Shown: positions 35,775 to 45,531, counted from the stretch's first letter. The stretch: 64,000 nucleotides of DNA from an uncultured Bacteroides sp. (GCA_949285025.1 CASDXG010000090.1:1-64000); one strand, 5' to 3'. Notes: generated from the sequence alone by a model not told the origin. Translations and numbers: made by a program.

Positions 35775-37043
35775 TTATCTTATCTTTAAAGTTATAATTG
35801 TAATGGCAGCCAATACGATGGTTACAATCCAAAAACGGACGGTTATTTTTGATTCATGGAATACATTGTTGGGACGTGTGAACAGGTAAGAGCACGTCGG
35901 GTCAAGTTGAGACACTGTAGTTCGGAAATGATCATGGATAGGTGTCCGTTTGAATATCCGTTGTTTGACTCCTTTTTTCTTCCCTTTTTTATAATATTTT
36001 ACCTGTAAAATGACCGATAAGTTTTCTACAAGGAATACACCGCAAAGAATTGGTATGAGGAGTTCTTTGTGAATGATGATGGCAAATACGGCAATGATAC
36101 CTCCGATTGTAAGGCTTCCTGTATCTCCCATAAAGACTTGTGCCGGGAAAGCATTGTACCAAAGAAAACCGATGAGTGCCCCGATAAATGCACAAATAAA
36201 GATAACAAGTTCTTCACTTCCCGGTATATACATGATATTTAAATAGCTTGCGTATTCGATATGACTCGATACATAAGCCAGAATGCCGAGTGTGACCCCG
36301 ATAATCGCAGAGTTCCCTGCTGCCATTCCGTCCATTCCGTCGTTCAGATTTGCTCCGTTTGAAACGGCGGTGACAACGAAGATTGTCACCAGTACGAAGA
36401 GAATCCAGCCTGCATTCTGGGAGTATTTCCCCAAAAAGCCGGTGAAATCGGCATAATCTAAATTGTTGTTTTTGAAAAAAGGTATCGTTGTTTTGGTGGA
36501 TTTCTCGTCATCATTTTTGTGAATGACTTCCACGATTTCACCATTTCTTTGTATTTCTATGTTTTCTCTAATTACAACATTGGGGCTTAAATACAGGGTC
36601 AGTCCGACAATCAGTCCCAGTCCTACCTGGCCGATAATCTTGAATTTTCCGTGCAGGCCCTCTTTATCTTTGCGGAATGTTTTGATGTAATCATCAAGGA
36701 AGCCCAATGTTCCTAACCAAATAGTGGTTATCAACATCAGAATCATATAGATGTTGTGTAATTTTCCCAATAATAGGCATGGTATGAGAATGGCAACAAT
36801 GATGATGATGCCCCCCATTGTCGGTACACCTTTTTTATTTGTATTAAACGGATCGATGGCAGCATCGCGTTGAATTTCCGTAATCTGTTTTTTCTTCAAA
36901 CGGTTTATAAAGTATTCTCCGAAGATAGCCGATATCAATAATGCAAGGATGACCGCCATTAAAGCGCGGAACGAAACGTAACCGAACATGCGGGCTCCGG
37001 GAAAGTTGAATTGCTCAAGGTAACTGAAGAGATAGTATAACAT
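35775..37043 (-). CDS. mraY: phospho-N-acetylmuramoyl-pentapeptide transferase
   Basis: 422 residues. Inner-membrane enzyme making lipid I. About ten transmembrane helices; catalytic motifs DDYIKTFRKDKEGL, the NDGMDGMAAG loop and HHF-type PIHDHFR near the C-terminus. It is about 60 residues longer than the E. coli enzyme owing to a hydrophilic insertion at about 170-205 that includes charged NDDEKSTKTT, a normal feature of Bacteroidota MraY as I recall. It lies between murE and murD, with murF missing from this position. Confidence 0.97.
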   Translation of the reverse strand: MLYYLFSYLEQFNFPGARMFGYVSFRALMAVILALLISAIFGEYFINRLKKKQITEIQRDAAIDPFNTNKKGVPTMGGIIIIVAILIPCLLLGKLHNIYMILMLITTIWLGTLGFLDDYIKTFRKDKEGLHGKFKIIGQVGLGLIVGLTLYLSPNVVIRENIEIQRNGEIVEVIHKNDDEKSTKTTIPFFKNNNLDYADFTGFLGKYSQNAGWILFVLVTIFVVTAVSNGANLNDGMDGMAAGNSAIIGVTLGILAYVSSHIEYASYLNIMYIPGSEELVIFICAFIGALIGFLWYNAFPAQVFMGDTGSLTIGGIIAVFAIIIHKELLIPILCGVFLVENLSVILQVKYYKKGKKKGVKQRIFKRTPIHDHFRTTVSQLDPTCSYLFTRPNNVFHESKITVRFWIVTIVLAAITIITLKIR

Positions 37044-37061
37044 GTTTAATGAAGCGTTAGG

Positions 37062-38519
37062 TTATTGTTCGTTATCGAATATTGCTTTTAAAATCTCTTT
37101 GTCATCAAAATGATGTTTTACCCCTTTTATCTCTTGATAATTCTCATGTCCTTTTCCTGCTATGAGTATGACATCGCCGGAATGTGCCAGCAGACAGGCT
37201 GTGCGAATGGCTTCTTTACGGTCGATAATGGAGATTACCTTTGACAGATCTGCTTTTTTTAATCCGGAAAGCATGTCATCTATGATGGATTGCGGTTCCT
37301 CAAAGCGGGGATTATCGGATGTTATGATGACACGGTCGCTTTGTCTTACTGCTTCCTGTGCCATGAGGGGACGTTTCCCTTTATCCCGGTTTCCTCCGGC
37401 TCCGACTACAGTAATGATTTGTCCGTTGCCCTTCCGTACTTCATGAATTGCGTTTAATACATTTGTAAGAGCATCGGGTGTATGGGCGTAATCAACGATG
37501 GCGGTGTAACCTTTGGGCGACCTTATTGTGTCGAAACGGCCGGATACCGGTCGTAAAGTACTTAAGATTAGAAGAATATCCTCCGGGTCTTTGCCTAATA
37601 GACAGGCAGTTCCATAGACAGCAAGGAGGTTGTATGCGTTGAAGCGTCCGATAAATTGTACATTAACTTCCCGGTTGTTGATTTCCATTAACATCCCTTC
37701 CAATCCGTCTTCAAGGACTTTTCCTTTGAAATCGCCAAGTGTTTTCAGTGAATAAGTGGCGATATGTGCTTTGGTATTCTGCACCATAACCATGCCGTTC
37801 TTGTCATCTGCATTGGTAAGGGCGAAAGCGTTTTTGGGTAATTCATCGAAGAATGCCTTTTTTGTTTTCAGGTAATTCTCGAAAGTTTTGTGATAATCCA
37901 AATGATCTCGGGTAATGTTTGTAAAAATACCTCCTGCAAATTTTAGTCCGCTGATACGTTGTTGTGCGATGGAGTGTGAGCTGACTTCCATAAAGACATA
38001 CTTACATCCTTCATCAGCCATGCGGCCTAACAGACTGTTTAATGTGATGGGATCGGGAGTTGTATGTTCTGTGGGAATCGCTTCGCCGTCAATGTAATTG
38101 CAGACTGTCGATAAGAGTCCGGTCTTATATCCCATCTTCCGGAACATATTATATAATAAGGTAGCAATGGTTGTCTTCCCGTTAGTACCCGTTACGCCTA
38201 TCAGTTCCAGCTTTTCGGTAGGATCTCCATAGAATTTTGTGGCCAGTTTTCCGGTAGCACTTTCTGTATCCGGAATCCGGATATAAGTAATGTCTTGCTT
38301 TAATGCGGGGGGCAATTGTTCGCAGACAACAGCCGTTGCTCCATTTTGTATTGCTGCATCAATGTAAGCATGGCCGTCTGTTTGTGTTCCTTTTACCGCG
38401 ATGAACAGATTACCTTTTGTTATTTGTCGGGAATCAATCTGGATGCCTGTGATGTCTTTCTCCGTATTCCCGATGATATCATATGTCGTTATGTTTACAA
38501 TTAAATTGTTCAGTGTCAT
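37062..38519 (-). CDS. murE: UDP-MurNAc-tripeptide synthetase MurE (meso-DAP type)
   Basis: 485 residues. Adds the third amino acid of the stem peptide. The ATP loop is [14 protein letters not shown] near 108-121. The substrate-selecting motif reads DNPR (SDNPRFEEP), the form of meso-diaminopimelate ligases; lysine enzymes carry different residues. C-terminal GKGHENYQ is also present. It lies 9 bases after ftsI in the cluster. Confidence 0.97.
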   Translation of the reverse strand: MTLNNLIVNITTYDIIGNTEKDITGIQIDSRQITKGNLFIAVKGTQTDGHAYIDAAIQNGATAVVCEQLPPALKQDITYIRIPDTESATGKLATKFYGDPTEKLELIGVTGTNGKTTIATLLYNMFRKMGYKTGLLSTVCNYIDGEAIPTEHTTPDPITLNSLLGRMADEGCKYVFMEVSSHSIAQQRISGLKFAGGIFTNITRDHLDYHKTFENYLKTKKAFFDELPKNAFALTNADDKNGMVMVQNTKAHIATYSLKTLGDFKGKVLEDGLEGMLMEINNREVNVQFIGRFNAYNLLAVYGTACLLGKDPEDILLILSTLRPVSGRFDTIRSPKGYTAIVDYAHTPDALTNVLNAIHEVRKGNGQIITVVGAGGNRDKGKRPLMAQEAVRQSDRVIITSDNPRFEEPQSIIDDMLSGLKKADLSKVISIIDRKEAIRTACLLAHSGDVILIAGKGHENYQEIKGVKHHFDDKEILKAIFDNEQ

Positions 38520-38528
38520 ATCTTTCTA

Positions 38529-40679
38529 TCAATGTTTTAGTGTTAGTGTAACGGTTTTTCCTTTATGTATAGGGGAACCTGGCGGAATGCTTTGTTCTTT
38601 TACTGTACCTGTCCCGATGATTCTTGCTTTTAATCCGCAGCTTTCGATAAGAAAAACGGCATCTTTTGCTCCCATTCCCTTGACATTTGGAACTGATTTT
38701 GCCGGCATTTTTATGGAAGTCAGCTTAATTTGTTCATTCTGTCGGGAGGCTTTTCCCCAAATCGGTGTATTTTTAGCGTCAGGAATTTTCAAATCATTGG
38801 TCTTTATATTGAGTGATGTCAGTACAGTTACGGCCTCGCTCATGTCGCCTCGCTTGACATCCGGAATAAGAACCGCCGTTGAATCTTTGGCTTCGGCGAG
38901 ATTTCGGAACAGATGTTTCGCGTAAATACGTTCGGCAATCTTGCTGAAAACGCTGCCGGCCTGCAGGCCTCCCGAAGCAGGTCCTTTGGGAATTTGTATG
39001 GATACGATGCAACTATATTGAGGATGTTCGGAGGGAAAGTAACCGCAAAAACTGACAAGATAGCTGACGGTACCCGATTTGTATCCGCTTTTCCCTTGAG
39101 AAATCTGGGCTGTTCCGGTCTTGCCGGAAACGTTGAATTGCGAACTTCCGGCAGGTTTGGCCAGTCCTTCCGATACGACTTTCCGTAAAATGGTCTGTAT
39201 TTGTTGTAGCGTTTTCTCTGAGCAGATATGCGGGTTTACGATTTCTGTAGGGAATTCTTTTATTGTTTCCCCGTCCTTTTCTATGGACTTTACGAATTTA
39301 GGCTTGACCATTGTACCGTTGTTGGCAATGGCATTATAGAAGTTCAGGATATAAATTGGGGGAAACATTGTTTCATAGCCGATGCTCATCCATGGCAAAG
39401 ATGTTTTTGCCCATGGTAACGCACCCTTTTGTTCTTCACGTTCTTTCGGCCCCAGTATACGTGGAGAGGCTTCTCCTGCAAAGCCTAAATGGAGAGGCTT
39501 GTCAATACTCATCCGCTTCAGTCCGTCGACGAACTTTTGCGGGTTTTTGCTGTAATACTTATCTATGATGGAAGATACGCCGACATTTGATGAAACTTCA
39601 ATGATGCGTGTCACATCAATTTTCCCGTATCCTCCCCGATGCCAGTTATGATCTCTCATCCAACTGCCGTGCATATTGACAACTCCGTTTTTTGTGTCTA
39701 CCATTGTTTCGGGGGTTATATATCCGTCTTCCAGCGCGACCATGATAGATGCGGTCTTAAATGTAGAACCCGGTTCCATTAGATTGCTTACGGCATCGTT
39801 GCGCATTTCATAATAGTTTCCGTCATTTCCTCTTGTCATATTGACGTTTGCTTTGACGTCTCCTGTTTCTACTTCCATTACAATGGCCACCCCTGAGTTG
39901 GCATTCAGATTCTTTAATTGGTCGACAAGTGCTTTTTCGGCAATGTCTTGCATGTCTACATCAATGGTTGTCACGATATCGCATCCGTCGACTGCGGCTT
40001 TATCAGTTATCGGAAGGTATTTGTTCATGATTTTTTGGCGGTGCGTTATTCCGTCTTGTCCCCGTAAAATGGAATCATAAGTTAGTTCCAGTCCGTTTTT
40101 TGCGCCCTTGCTCATGTCGGGATATAAGTCTCCTAAGGTCCGCATAGCGAGAGTTCCAAACGGTTTTTTTCGCTGATTGAAAGCTTCTTCATGCAGTCCG
40201 CCTTGATATTTGCTTAAGCAAAATACCGGCAACTTCTTCACTTCCTTGTATTGAATGTAGGATATTCTTTTGGGATAAAGCAGGAAATGTTGGCTTTTGG
40301 CCTTGCGTCCTTTCAGAATATCTCTCCGAAATTCGGAAACGCTCTTGTCGGGAAAGATTGCGTTTAGCCCTTTGCATATTTCGGTCAGATGGTTTATCAG
40401 CATGGTATCTTTCTTTTCTCCTCCGGCACGGAAGTCCATGTATATTTTATATTCCGGCAGGCTGCTGGCCATAAGTTTTCCATCGGCTGATATGATATTT
40501 CCTCTTGTGGGATGAACCACGACGTTTTCTTTCACAAAACGGTTGGCTACATCTTTCCAGTATTGCCGTTCGGCAAACATGATATATCCCGCTTTTATAA
40601 TAACACATATGGCTATTATAATCATAAGAAGCACGATGTATGCATAATTATGTCGTATCTTATCTTGTCCGGGTATCAT
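38529..40679 (-). CDS. ftsI: division-specific transpeptidase FtsI (PBP3) with C-terminal PASTA region
   Basis: 716 residues. Class B penicillin-binding protein that crosslinks septal peptidoglycan with FtsW. One transmembrane helix at about 11-33, the dimerisation/pedestal domain (50-250), then the transpeptidase domain with S305-T-F-K308, S363-S-N365 and K520-T-G522. From about 612 there are one degenerate and one clearer PASTA-like repeat (KSVPNVKGMGAKDAVFLIE near the end), which E. coli FtsI lacks. It follows the ftsL-like gene by 12 bases. Confidence 0.96.
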   Translation of the reverse strand: MIPGQDKIRHNYAYIVLLMIIIAICVIIKAGYIMFAERQYWKDVANRFVKENVVVHPTRGNIISADGKLMASSLPEYKIYMDFRAGGEKKDTMLINHLTEICKGLNAIFPDKSVSEFRRDILKGRKAKSQHFLLYPKRISYIQYKEVKKLPVFCLSKYQGGLHEEAFNQRKKPFGTLAMRTLGDLYPDMSKGAKNGLELTYDSILRGQDGITHRQKIMNKYLPITDKAAVDGCDIVTTIDVDMQDIAEKALVDQLKNLNANSGVAIVMEVETGDVKANVNMTRGNDGNYYEMRNDAVSNLMEPGSTFKTASIMVALEDGYITPETMVDTKNGVVNMHGSWMRDHNWHRGGYGKIDVTRIIEVSSNVGVSSIIDKYYSKNPQKFVDGLKRMSIDKPLHLGFAGEASPRILGPKEREEQKGALPWAKTSLPWMSIGYETMFPPIYILNFYNAIANNGTMVKPKFVKSIEKDGETIKEFPTEIVNPHICSEKTLQQIQTILRKVVSEGLAKPAGSSQFNVSGKTGTAQISQGKSGYKSGTVSYLVSFCGYFPSEHPQYSCIVSIQIPKGPASGGLQAGSVFSKIAERIYAKHLFRNLAEAKDSTAVLIPDVKRGDMSEAVTVLTSLNIKTNDLKIPDAKNTPIWGKASRQNEQIKLTSIKMPAKSVPNVKGMGAKDAVFLIESCGLKARIIGTGTVKEQSIPPGSPIHKGKTVTLTLKH

Positions 40680-40691
40680 ATTTTAGTTATT

Positions 40692-41033
40692 TCATTTAAT
40701 TAAATATGGGGGAGTTGTTGCTGTTCCCAAATCATTTTCTTCTTTCGATATGTATTCTTCTATGTGCGATTGACGACTTTTTTCCGTGAGTTCGGATGAA
40801 ATGGTCAGCGCGTCGTATTTGATATCTATCAGTTCTTTCTTTAATTTGTCGATTTCAATCAGCTCTTGTTGGCTTAAATATCTGTTGTCTATATATAGAA
40901 TGATTAAGAAGACTATCAGGATAATCAGATTGGCTTGACGCCTGAGAAAATCATGTGCAAGGATATCTCCTCCCAAAATATTCTTGAGAGTAAGGTGCGG
41001 TGATTGTTGTGTTTTGTTTTCTTTGTCTTCCAT
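40692..41033 (-). CDS. FtsL-like division protein
   Basis: 113 residues. Identified by position between rsmH and ftsI and by layout: a short cytoplasmic N-terminus, one transmembrane helix at about 34-48 (LIILIVFLIILYI), then a heptad-type periplasmic segment with EIDKLKKELIDIKYDAL. FtsL and its partner DivIC organise FtsQ and activate FtsWI. Sequence similarity to E. coli FtsL is too low to see directly. rsmH lies 6 bases upstream. Confidence 0.75.
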   Translation of the reverse strand: MEDKENKTQQSPHLTLKNILGGDILAHDFLRRQANLIILIVFLIILYIDNRYLSQQELIEIDKLKKELIDIKYDALTISSELTEKSRQSHIEEYISKEENDLGTATTPPYLIK

Positions 41034-41039
41034 TTTTTC

Positions 41040-41954
41040 TTATTTTTTTTCGGCGATTCTTAGTTTGGCGCTTCTGGAACGTGGATTTTTTGTTATTTCT
41101 TCTTCGCTAGGGACGATGACCTTGTTGTTGACAAGTCTAAATGGAGTCTCGACGTTTCCGTAAAAATCTTTTAGAACTGTCCCTTCGGCGTTGCCGGTTT
41201 TCATTATGTTTTTTACCAGGCGGTCCTCTAATGAGTGGTAAGTTATGACGGCCAGTCGTCCGCCGGGCCTCAGAACTTGGACGGCGGCCTGTAACATTTC
41301 TTTTAGAGCGTCCATTTCCTGATTGACCTCGATGCGTAGGGCTTGGAATACTTTTGCCATCTCTTTTTTCTCACGTTCCCGCATAAAAAGCGGTTTGATT
41401 ATGTCTGTAAATTCCTCAATTGTGGAAATTTGTTGATGTTCACGCGTTTTTACTAAAACAGATGCAAGCTTCCGACTGTTTCTGAGCTCACCGTACAGGT
41501 AAAACATATCGGCCAGTTGCGTTTCGCTGTATGTGTTTAAGATGCCGGCTGCAGTTCTTCCGGCTCTTTTGTTCATGCGCATATCTAATTTCCCTTCAAA
41601 GCGGAATGAAAAGCCCCGCTCTGCATCGTCGAAATGATGCGATGAAACGCCCAGATCTGCTAAGATAGCATCGACTTTTTCTACGTTGTAGTAACGGAGG
41701 AAGTTCTTGAGGTAGCGGAAGTTGCTCCTTACAAATGTGAAACGCGGGTCGTCTGGAATGTTTTGTTCGGCATCTTCATCTTGGTCAAAACCGAATAATT
41801 TCCCTCTTTCATCCATTTGTCTTAGTATTTCTTTGGAGTGTCCTCCTCCTCCGAACGTCAGATCTACATAAATACCTCCTGGACGGATATTCATACCTTC
41901 AATACTTTCACGGAGTAATACCGGTATGTGGTAAATCTGTTCTGCTTCACTCAT
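41040..41954 (-). CDS. rsmH: 16S rRNA (cytosine-1402-N4)-methyltransferase RsmH
   Basis: 304 residues from the ATG at 41954; an in-frame TTG at 41960 is less likely. S-adenosylmethionine enzyme modifying C1402 in the ribosomal P site; formerly MraW. It starts YHIPVLLRESIEGMNI and shows the SAM site DLTFGGGGHSKEIL, the insert ILADLGVSSHHFDDAERGFSF and the C-terminal ITYHSLEDRLVK. First gene of the division cluster here; mraZ, usually upstream, is missing, and 388 bases separate it from glsA. Confidence 0.97.
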   Translation of the reverse strand: MSEAEQIYHIPVLLRESIEGMNIRPGGIYVDLTFGGGGHSKEILRQMDERGKLFGFDQDEDAEQNIPDDPRFTFVRSNFRYLKNFLRYYNVEKVDAILADLGVSSHHFDDAERGFSFRFEGKLDMRMNKRAGRTAAGILNTYSETQLADMFYLYGELRNSRKLASVLVKTREHQQISTIEEFTDIIKPLFMREREKKEMAKVFQALRIEVNQEMDALKEMLQAAVQVLRPGGRLAVITYHSLEDRLVKNIMKTGNAEGTVLKDFYGNVETPFRLVNNKVIVPSEEEITKNPRSRSAKLRIAEKK

Positions 41955-42342
41955 AATCAATAAAACGTCTTGTCTCTATATTATATAATGTGTAATGAGG
42001 CAGTAAAATTACATATTTCCTTATAAATACTTGCAACGATGGAATAAAAAACTTCGGATAAGTTTTCAACATAATCCGTTCTTTTTCTAAAACATCTCGG
42101 GGAATGGGATAAAAGGTCTGCGTCTTTTCTTGAAAATATCGGCGCGTTTTTGTCGGGAAACGGGCCATTGGGGGGAGTATAAGATAGAGATTGATTGAGT
42201 TTTGCCGCACAGAAATTAAAAGGATGTGCAATTTGCTTGATTTGTCTTTGTTTTTTTTAGGAGAGGGCGTAATTTTTTGTAGAATAAATAGGGATTTTTC
42301 AAGAGAAGAATTACATTTGCAAAGATAAAAAGAGAAAGGCTA
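41955..42342. other. 388-base divergent intergenic region, no gene recognised
   Basis: Lies between rsmH (minus) and the glsA-like gene (plus), where mraZ is expected in many relatives. It contains back-to-back -7 elements near 42312-42327, and a G-rich patch near 42154-42176. A 94-codon minus-strand open frame (41947-42231) shows no resemblance to MraZ and no other support. A leader of about 370 bases for the division cluster is implied if the minus-strand -7 is used. Confidence 0.6.
42312..42327. promoter_or_regulatory. back-to-back divergent -7 elements
   Basis: TACATTTG (plus, 42312-42319) is joined directly to CAAAGATA (42320-42327), which reads TATCTTTG on the minus strand. Together they form a near-perfect palindrome. 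The plus element lies 24 bases before glsA; the minus one would drive rsmH and the division cluster. -33 elements are weak for both. Confidence 0.5.
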
Positions 42343-43167
42343 ATGAGCGACAACCCGTTTTTTTTGATTGATATAGACAAGATTGTGCAGGATAAGGCTG
42401 GTGAGAAGGCTAAGCGGATTCCTCGTTTTGTGTTGTCGTATCTGAAGCGGATTGTGCATCAGGACGAGATTAATTCCTTTTTAAAAAGCGTGTCGGATAA
42501 GCAGGGGGTTGAGTTCCTTGAAGCCGGAATGGATTTTCTTGATGCAAAATTAGAGGTCAGTGGCTTGGAAAATCTGCCGGAAGACGGTTTGTGCACCTTT
42601 GTTTCCAATCATCCTTTAGGCGGTCAGGACGGTGTGGCATTGGGTTATTTGTTGGGAAAGCATTACAATGGCCGTATCAAGTATCTGGTAAATGATTTGT
42701 TAATGAACCTGCATGGTTTGGCTCCTCTTTTCATCCCTATAAATAAGACGGGGAAGCAATCGAGAGATTTTCCTAAGATGGTGGAAGCTGCGTTTCGGTC
42801 CGACGATCATATTATAATGTTTCCGGCCGGATTGTGTTCGCGTCGGAAGAATGGAACGATACGTGACCTGCCCTGGAAGAAAACGTTTATTACGAAGAGT
42901 GTTGAGACGAAACGCTATATAGTTCCCATTTATTTTGAAGGGAGAAATTCGAATTTCTTTTATAATTTGGCGAATATCAGTTCTTTTTTAGGAATAAAAT
43001 TTAATATTGCAATGCTTTATCTGGCAGACGAAATGTTTAAAAACCGGCATAAGACATTCCGCGTTTTTATCGGGAAGCCGATGCGCTGGGAAATGTTTGA
43101 CGATACGAAGACTCCGTCGGAATGGGCATTATATGTACAGGAACTTGTTTATAAACTCGCTTTGTGA
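42343..43167 (+). CDS. glsA: lysophospholipid-type O-acyltransferase, glsA-like (glycine lipid synthesis)
   Basis: 274 residues. PlsC-superfamily acyltransferase with the catalytic motif N89-H90-P-L-G-G-Q-D96 (the spaced form seen in OlsA/hemolysin-type members) and a second motif FPAGLCSRR near 165. In Bacteroides, GlsB N-acylates glycine with a hydroxy fatty acid and GlsA adds the second acyl chain, giving glycine lipids important for colonisation. Adjacent to a GlsB-like gene 18 bases downstream, which supports the assignment. No membrane helix is obvious, and peripheral membrane association is likely. Confidence 0.75.
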   Translation: MSDNPFFLIDIDKIVQDKAGEKAKRIPRFVLSYLKRIVHQDEINSFLKSVSDKQGVEFLEAGMDFLDAKLEVSGLENLPEDGLCTFVSNHPLGGQDGVALGYLLGKHYNGRIKYLVNDLLMNLHGLAPLFIPINKTGKQSRDFPKMVEAAFRSDDHIIMFPAGLCSRRKNGTIRDLPWKKTFITKSVETKRYIVPIYFEGRNSNFFYNLANISSFLGIKFNIAMLYLADEMFKNRHKTFRVFIGKPMRWEMFDDTKTPSEWALYVQELVYKLAL

Positions 43168-43185
43168 GTATTTAATAAATAAAAA

Positions 43186-44172
43186 ATGGAAGAGATTATT
43201 GCACCGATAGATAAAGAATTGTTGAAATCGGAATTAACTCCCGAGCGGCGTTTGCGCTCTACTAACAGAAGTAATAACGAGGTTTATGTTGTAAACTGTA
43301 AGAATGCTCCGAATGTATTGAAGGAAATAGGACGTTTACGTGAGATTGCGTTCCGGGCTGCGGGCGGAGGAAGTGGAAAATCAATGGATTTGGATGAATT
43401 CGATTTAATGGATAATCCTTATCAACAATTGATTGTCTGGAATCCGGAGGCGGAAGAGATATTGGGAGGATATCGTTATATTTTAGGAAGAGACGTTCGT
43501 TTCGATACTCAGGGGAAGCCTGTCTTGGCTACTTCACATATGTTTGATTTTTCCGAAAAGTTTCTGAAAGAATATCTTCCTACAACCGTTGAGTTAGGAC
43601 GTTCCTTTGTTACTTTGGAGTATCAGTCTACGCGCTCCGGAACAAAAGGTCTGTTTGCTTTGGATAATTTATGGGATGGTTTAGGTGCGCTTACCGTGAT
43701 TAAACCCAATGTAAAATACCTGTTTGGGAAAATGACGATGTATCCCAGTTATAACCGTTTCGGCAGAGACATGATACTTTATTTCCTGAAAAAACATTTT
43801 GGGGATAAGGAAAACTTGATAACTCCGCTGATGCCTTTGCGGATAGAAACCGATGTTCACGTTCTGGAAAACTTGTTCCATTATGATACGTTCAAGGACG
43901 ATTACCTGATTTTAAACCGTGAAGTCCGTAAATTGGGCTATAATATTCCTCCGTTGGTCAATGCTTATATGAGTTTATCTCCTACCATGCGTATGTTTGG
44001 AACGGCGATTAATGACGAATTCGGCGACGTGGAGGAAACAGGGATTCTGATAGCTGTTGATGAAATATTGGAAGAAAAAAGAATACGCCATATAGAATCT
44101 TACATAAAAGAACATCCCGAAGCGTTGCGTATCACTTCAGGAGCTAATCCGGTAGTGTCAAAAAATAAATAA
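43186..44172 (+). CDS. glsB: OlsB/hemolysin-like GNAT N-acyltransferase, glsB-like
   Basis: 328 residues. The GNAT-like OlsB-type domain spans about 25-250 with GRLREIAFRAAGGGSGKSMDLDEFD and LPTTVELGRSFV, both typical of the hemolysin/OlsB group. Such enzymes transfer a 3-hydroxyacyl group from ACP to an amino acid (glycine for GlsB, ornithine for OlsB). Pairing with the O-acyltransferase upstream points to an aminolipid pathway. Porphyromonas has comparable genes for serine-glycine lipids, so the head group could be more complex than glycine. It is convergent with dgt, 27 bases away. Confidence 0.75.
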   Translation: MEEIIAPIDKELLKSELTPERRLRSTNRSNNEVYVVNCKNAPNVLKEIGRLREIAFRAAGGGSGKSMDLDEFDLMDNPYQQLIVWNPEAEEILGGYRYILGRDVRFDTQGKPVLATSHMFDFSEKFLKEYLPTTVELGRSFVTLEYQSTRSGTKGLFALDNLWDGLGALTVIKPNVKYLFGKMTMYPSYNRFGRDMILYFLKKHFGDKENLITPLMPLRIETDVHVLENLFHYDTFKDDYLILNREVRKLGYNIPPLVNAYMSLSPTMRMFGTAINDEFGDVEETGILIAVDEILEEKRIRHIESYIKEHPEALRITSGANPVVSKNK

Positions 44173-44199
44173 AGTCGGGAATAATGGCCGGAAAAATCT

Positions 44200-45531
44200 T
44201 TATACGTTAGGCAGGCTGTTCCCGTTAATTTTTCGGTAAAGGTCGAGCGCGTATACATCGGTCATGCCGGAGATGTAGTCTAAAACCGCTTGAATTCTTC
44301 CGTATAGGGTGGGGGCCTGCATCTCGTATTGCGTGGAAACCCGGTTGATGAGTAGGCGGGAATATGCTTTGTCCGGGTAGCGCACGGCTTCAATCATAAG
44401 GTCGATAAGTGTAGTAATTACCTGATATCCGGCTAATTCGATATCTAAAACATCCTTGGCACAGTAGATCTTTGCAAAAGCTGTTTTCGAACAATTTTCA
44501 TAAGCATCTTTTATTCTTTGGCTCATACACCCGATTAGCGGACTGTTGAACCGGGCTGACAGGATATCTTCTTCGTGTTCTACAAACGCGCGGGTGCACT
44601 CTTTTATTAAAACTCCGATGGCCGATGAACGAAGATAAGCGATTTGTTCGTTTGTGTCGGTGACAAGTTCGCAGATTTTATGGATATGGTTCAACCGTTT
44701 TTCCGGGAAAAAACGGAGATAAAGTGCTTTTGTCTCTTCGGAAGTCAGTATTTTTAATTTGTGGCCGTCTTCAATATCCATCATCTGGTAGCAGATATCA
44801 TCGGCGGCTTCCACCAAAAAAGTCAACGGATGACGGGCGTATCGTATGGGCTCTCCATCCTTGCTTAGGCGAATAATTCCTAATTCATCGGCTATTTTCT
44901 GATAATCTTTTTCTTCACTTAAGAAGAATCCGAACTTTTGTCTTTTGCCTGCGAGAGAGGATGAATATGGATATTTTACGATAGAGGCCAGCGTAGAGTA
45001 AGTCATGACAAAGCCTCCGGGACGTCGTCCTCTGAATTGGTGTGTCAGTAAGCGGAAGGCGTTTGCATTTCCCTCAAAGTGTGTCAGATCTTCCCATTCG
45101 GCAGGACTTAGCAGTTCTTTTAGCACTAATCCTTTCCCTTCTGAGAAATAAGTCCCGATAGCTTTCTCTCCGGAATGCCCAAAGGGCGGGTTCCCTAAAT
45201 CGTGAGCCAGGCATGCGGCAGAGACAATGGCACCAATTTCGGTTAAATGAGATTGGGCGAGTTCCGGATGTCTCTGAAGGAGCTGGGCTGAAACATCGTT
45301 GCCTAATGACCGGCCTACGCATGAAACTTCCAAACTATGAGTTAGCCGGTTGTGCACGAAAATACTTCCCGGTAAAGGAAATACTTGGGTCTTGTTCTGA
45401 AGACGTCGGAAAGGAGCTGAAAAGATAAGCCGGTCATAGTCGCGTTGGAATTCGGTACGGTCTTCTTTTCGTGTCTCATGAAGAGTTTCAAGACCGAATC
45501 GTTTATTTGATAAAAGCTGTTCCCAATTCAT
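44200..45531 (-). CDS. dgt: deoxyguanosinetriphosphate triphosphohydrolase
   Basis: 443 residues. HD-domain enzyme hydrolysing dGTP (and often other dNTPs) to the nucleoside and triphosphate. HD-site residues include H65 in RLTHSLEVS and H110-D111 in CLAHDLGNPPFGHSGE; the substrate-binding region before it reads FRRLQNKTQVFPL. Length matches the type 1 dGTPase family. It is divergently arranged with dut, across a 111-base gap, so two dNTP-pool enzymes share a control region. Confidence 0.93.
   Translation of the reverse strand: MNWEQLLSNKRFGLETLHETRKEDRTEFQRDYDRLIFSAPFRRLQNKTQVFPLPGSIFVHNRLTHSLEVSCVGRSLGNDVSAQLLQRHPELAQSHLTEIGAIVSAACLAHDLGNPPFGHSGEKAIGTYFSEGKGLVLKELLSPAEWEDLTHFEGNANAFRLLTHQFRGRRPGGFVMTYSTLASIVKYPYSSSLAGKRQKFGFFLSEEKDYQKIADELGIIRLSKDGEPIRYARHPLTFLVEAADDICYQMMDIEDGHKLKILTSEETKALYLRFFPEKRLNHIHKICELVTDTNEQIAYLRSSAIGVLIKECTRAFVEHEEDILSARFNSPLIGCMSQRIKDAYENCSKTAFAKIYCAKDVLDIELAGYQVITTLIDLMIEAVRYPDKAYSRLLINRVSTQYEMQAPTLYGRIQAVLDYISGMTDVYALDLYRKINGNSLPNV

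Noticed and set aside
42150-42180. Repeated GGG spots as MraZ boxes or a G-quadruplex
   Set aside because: Spacing (7-8 bases) does not match MraZ boxes at 10 bases, and the runs are uneven; also no mraZ gene is present.
41947-42231. 94-codon minus-strand open frame upstream of rsmH, considered as mraZ or a new small gene
   Set aside because: No similarity to MraZ motifs, it overlaps the rsmH start, and composition looks non-coding.
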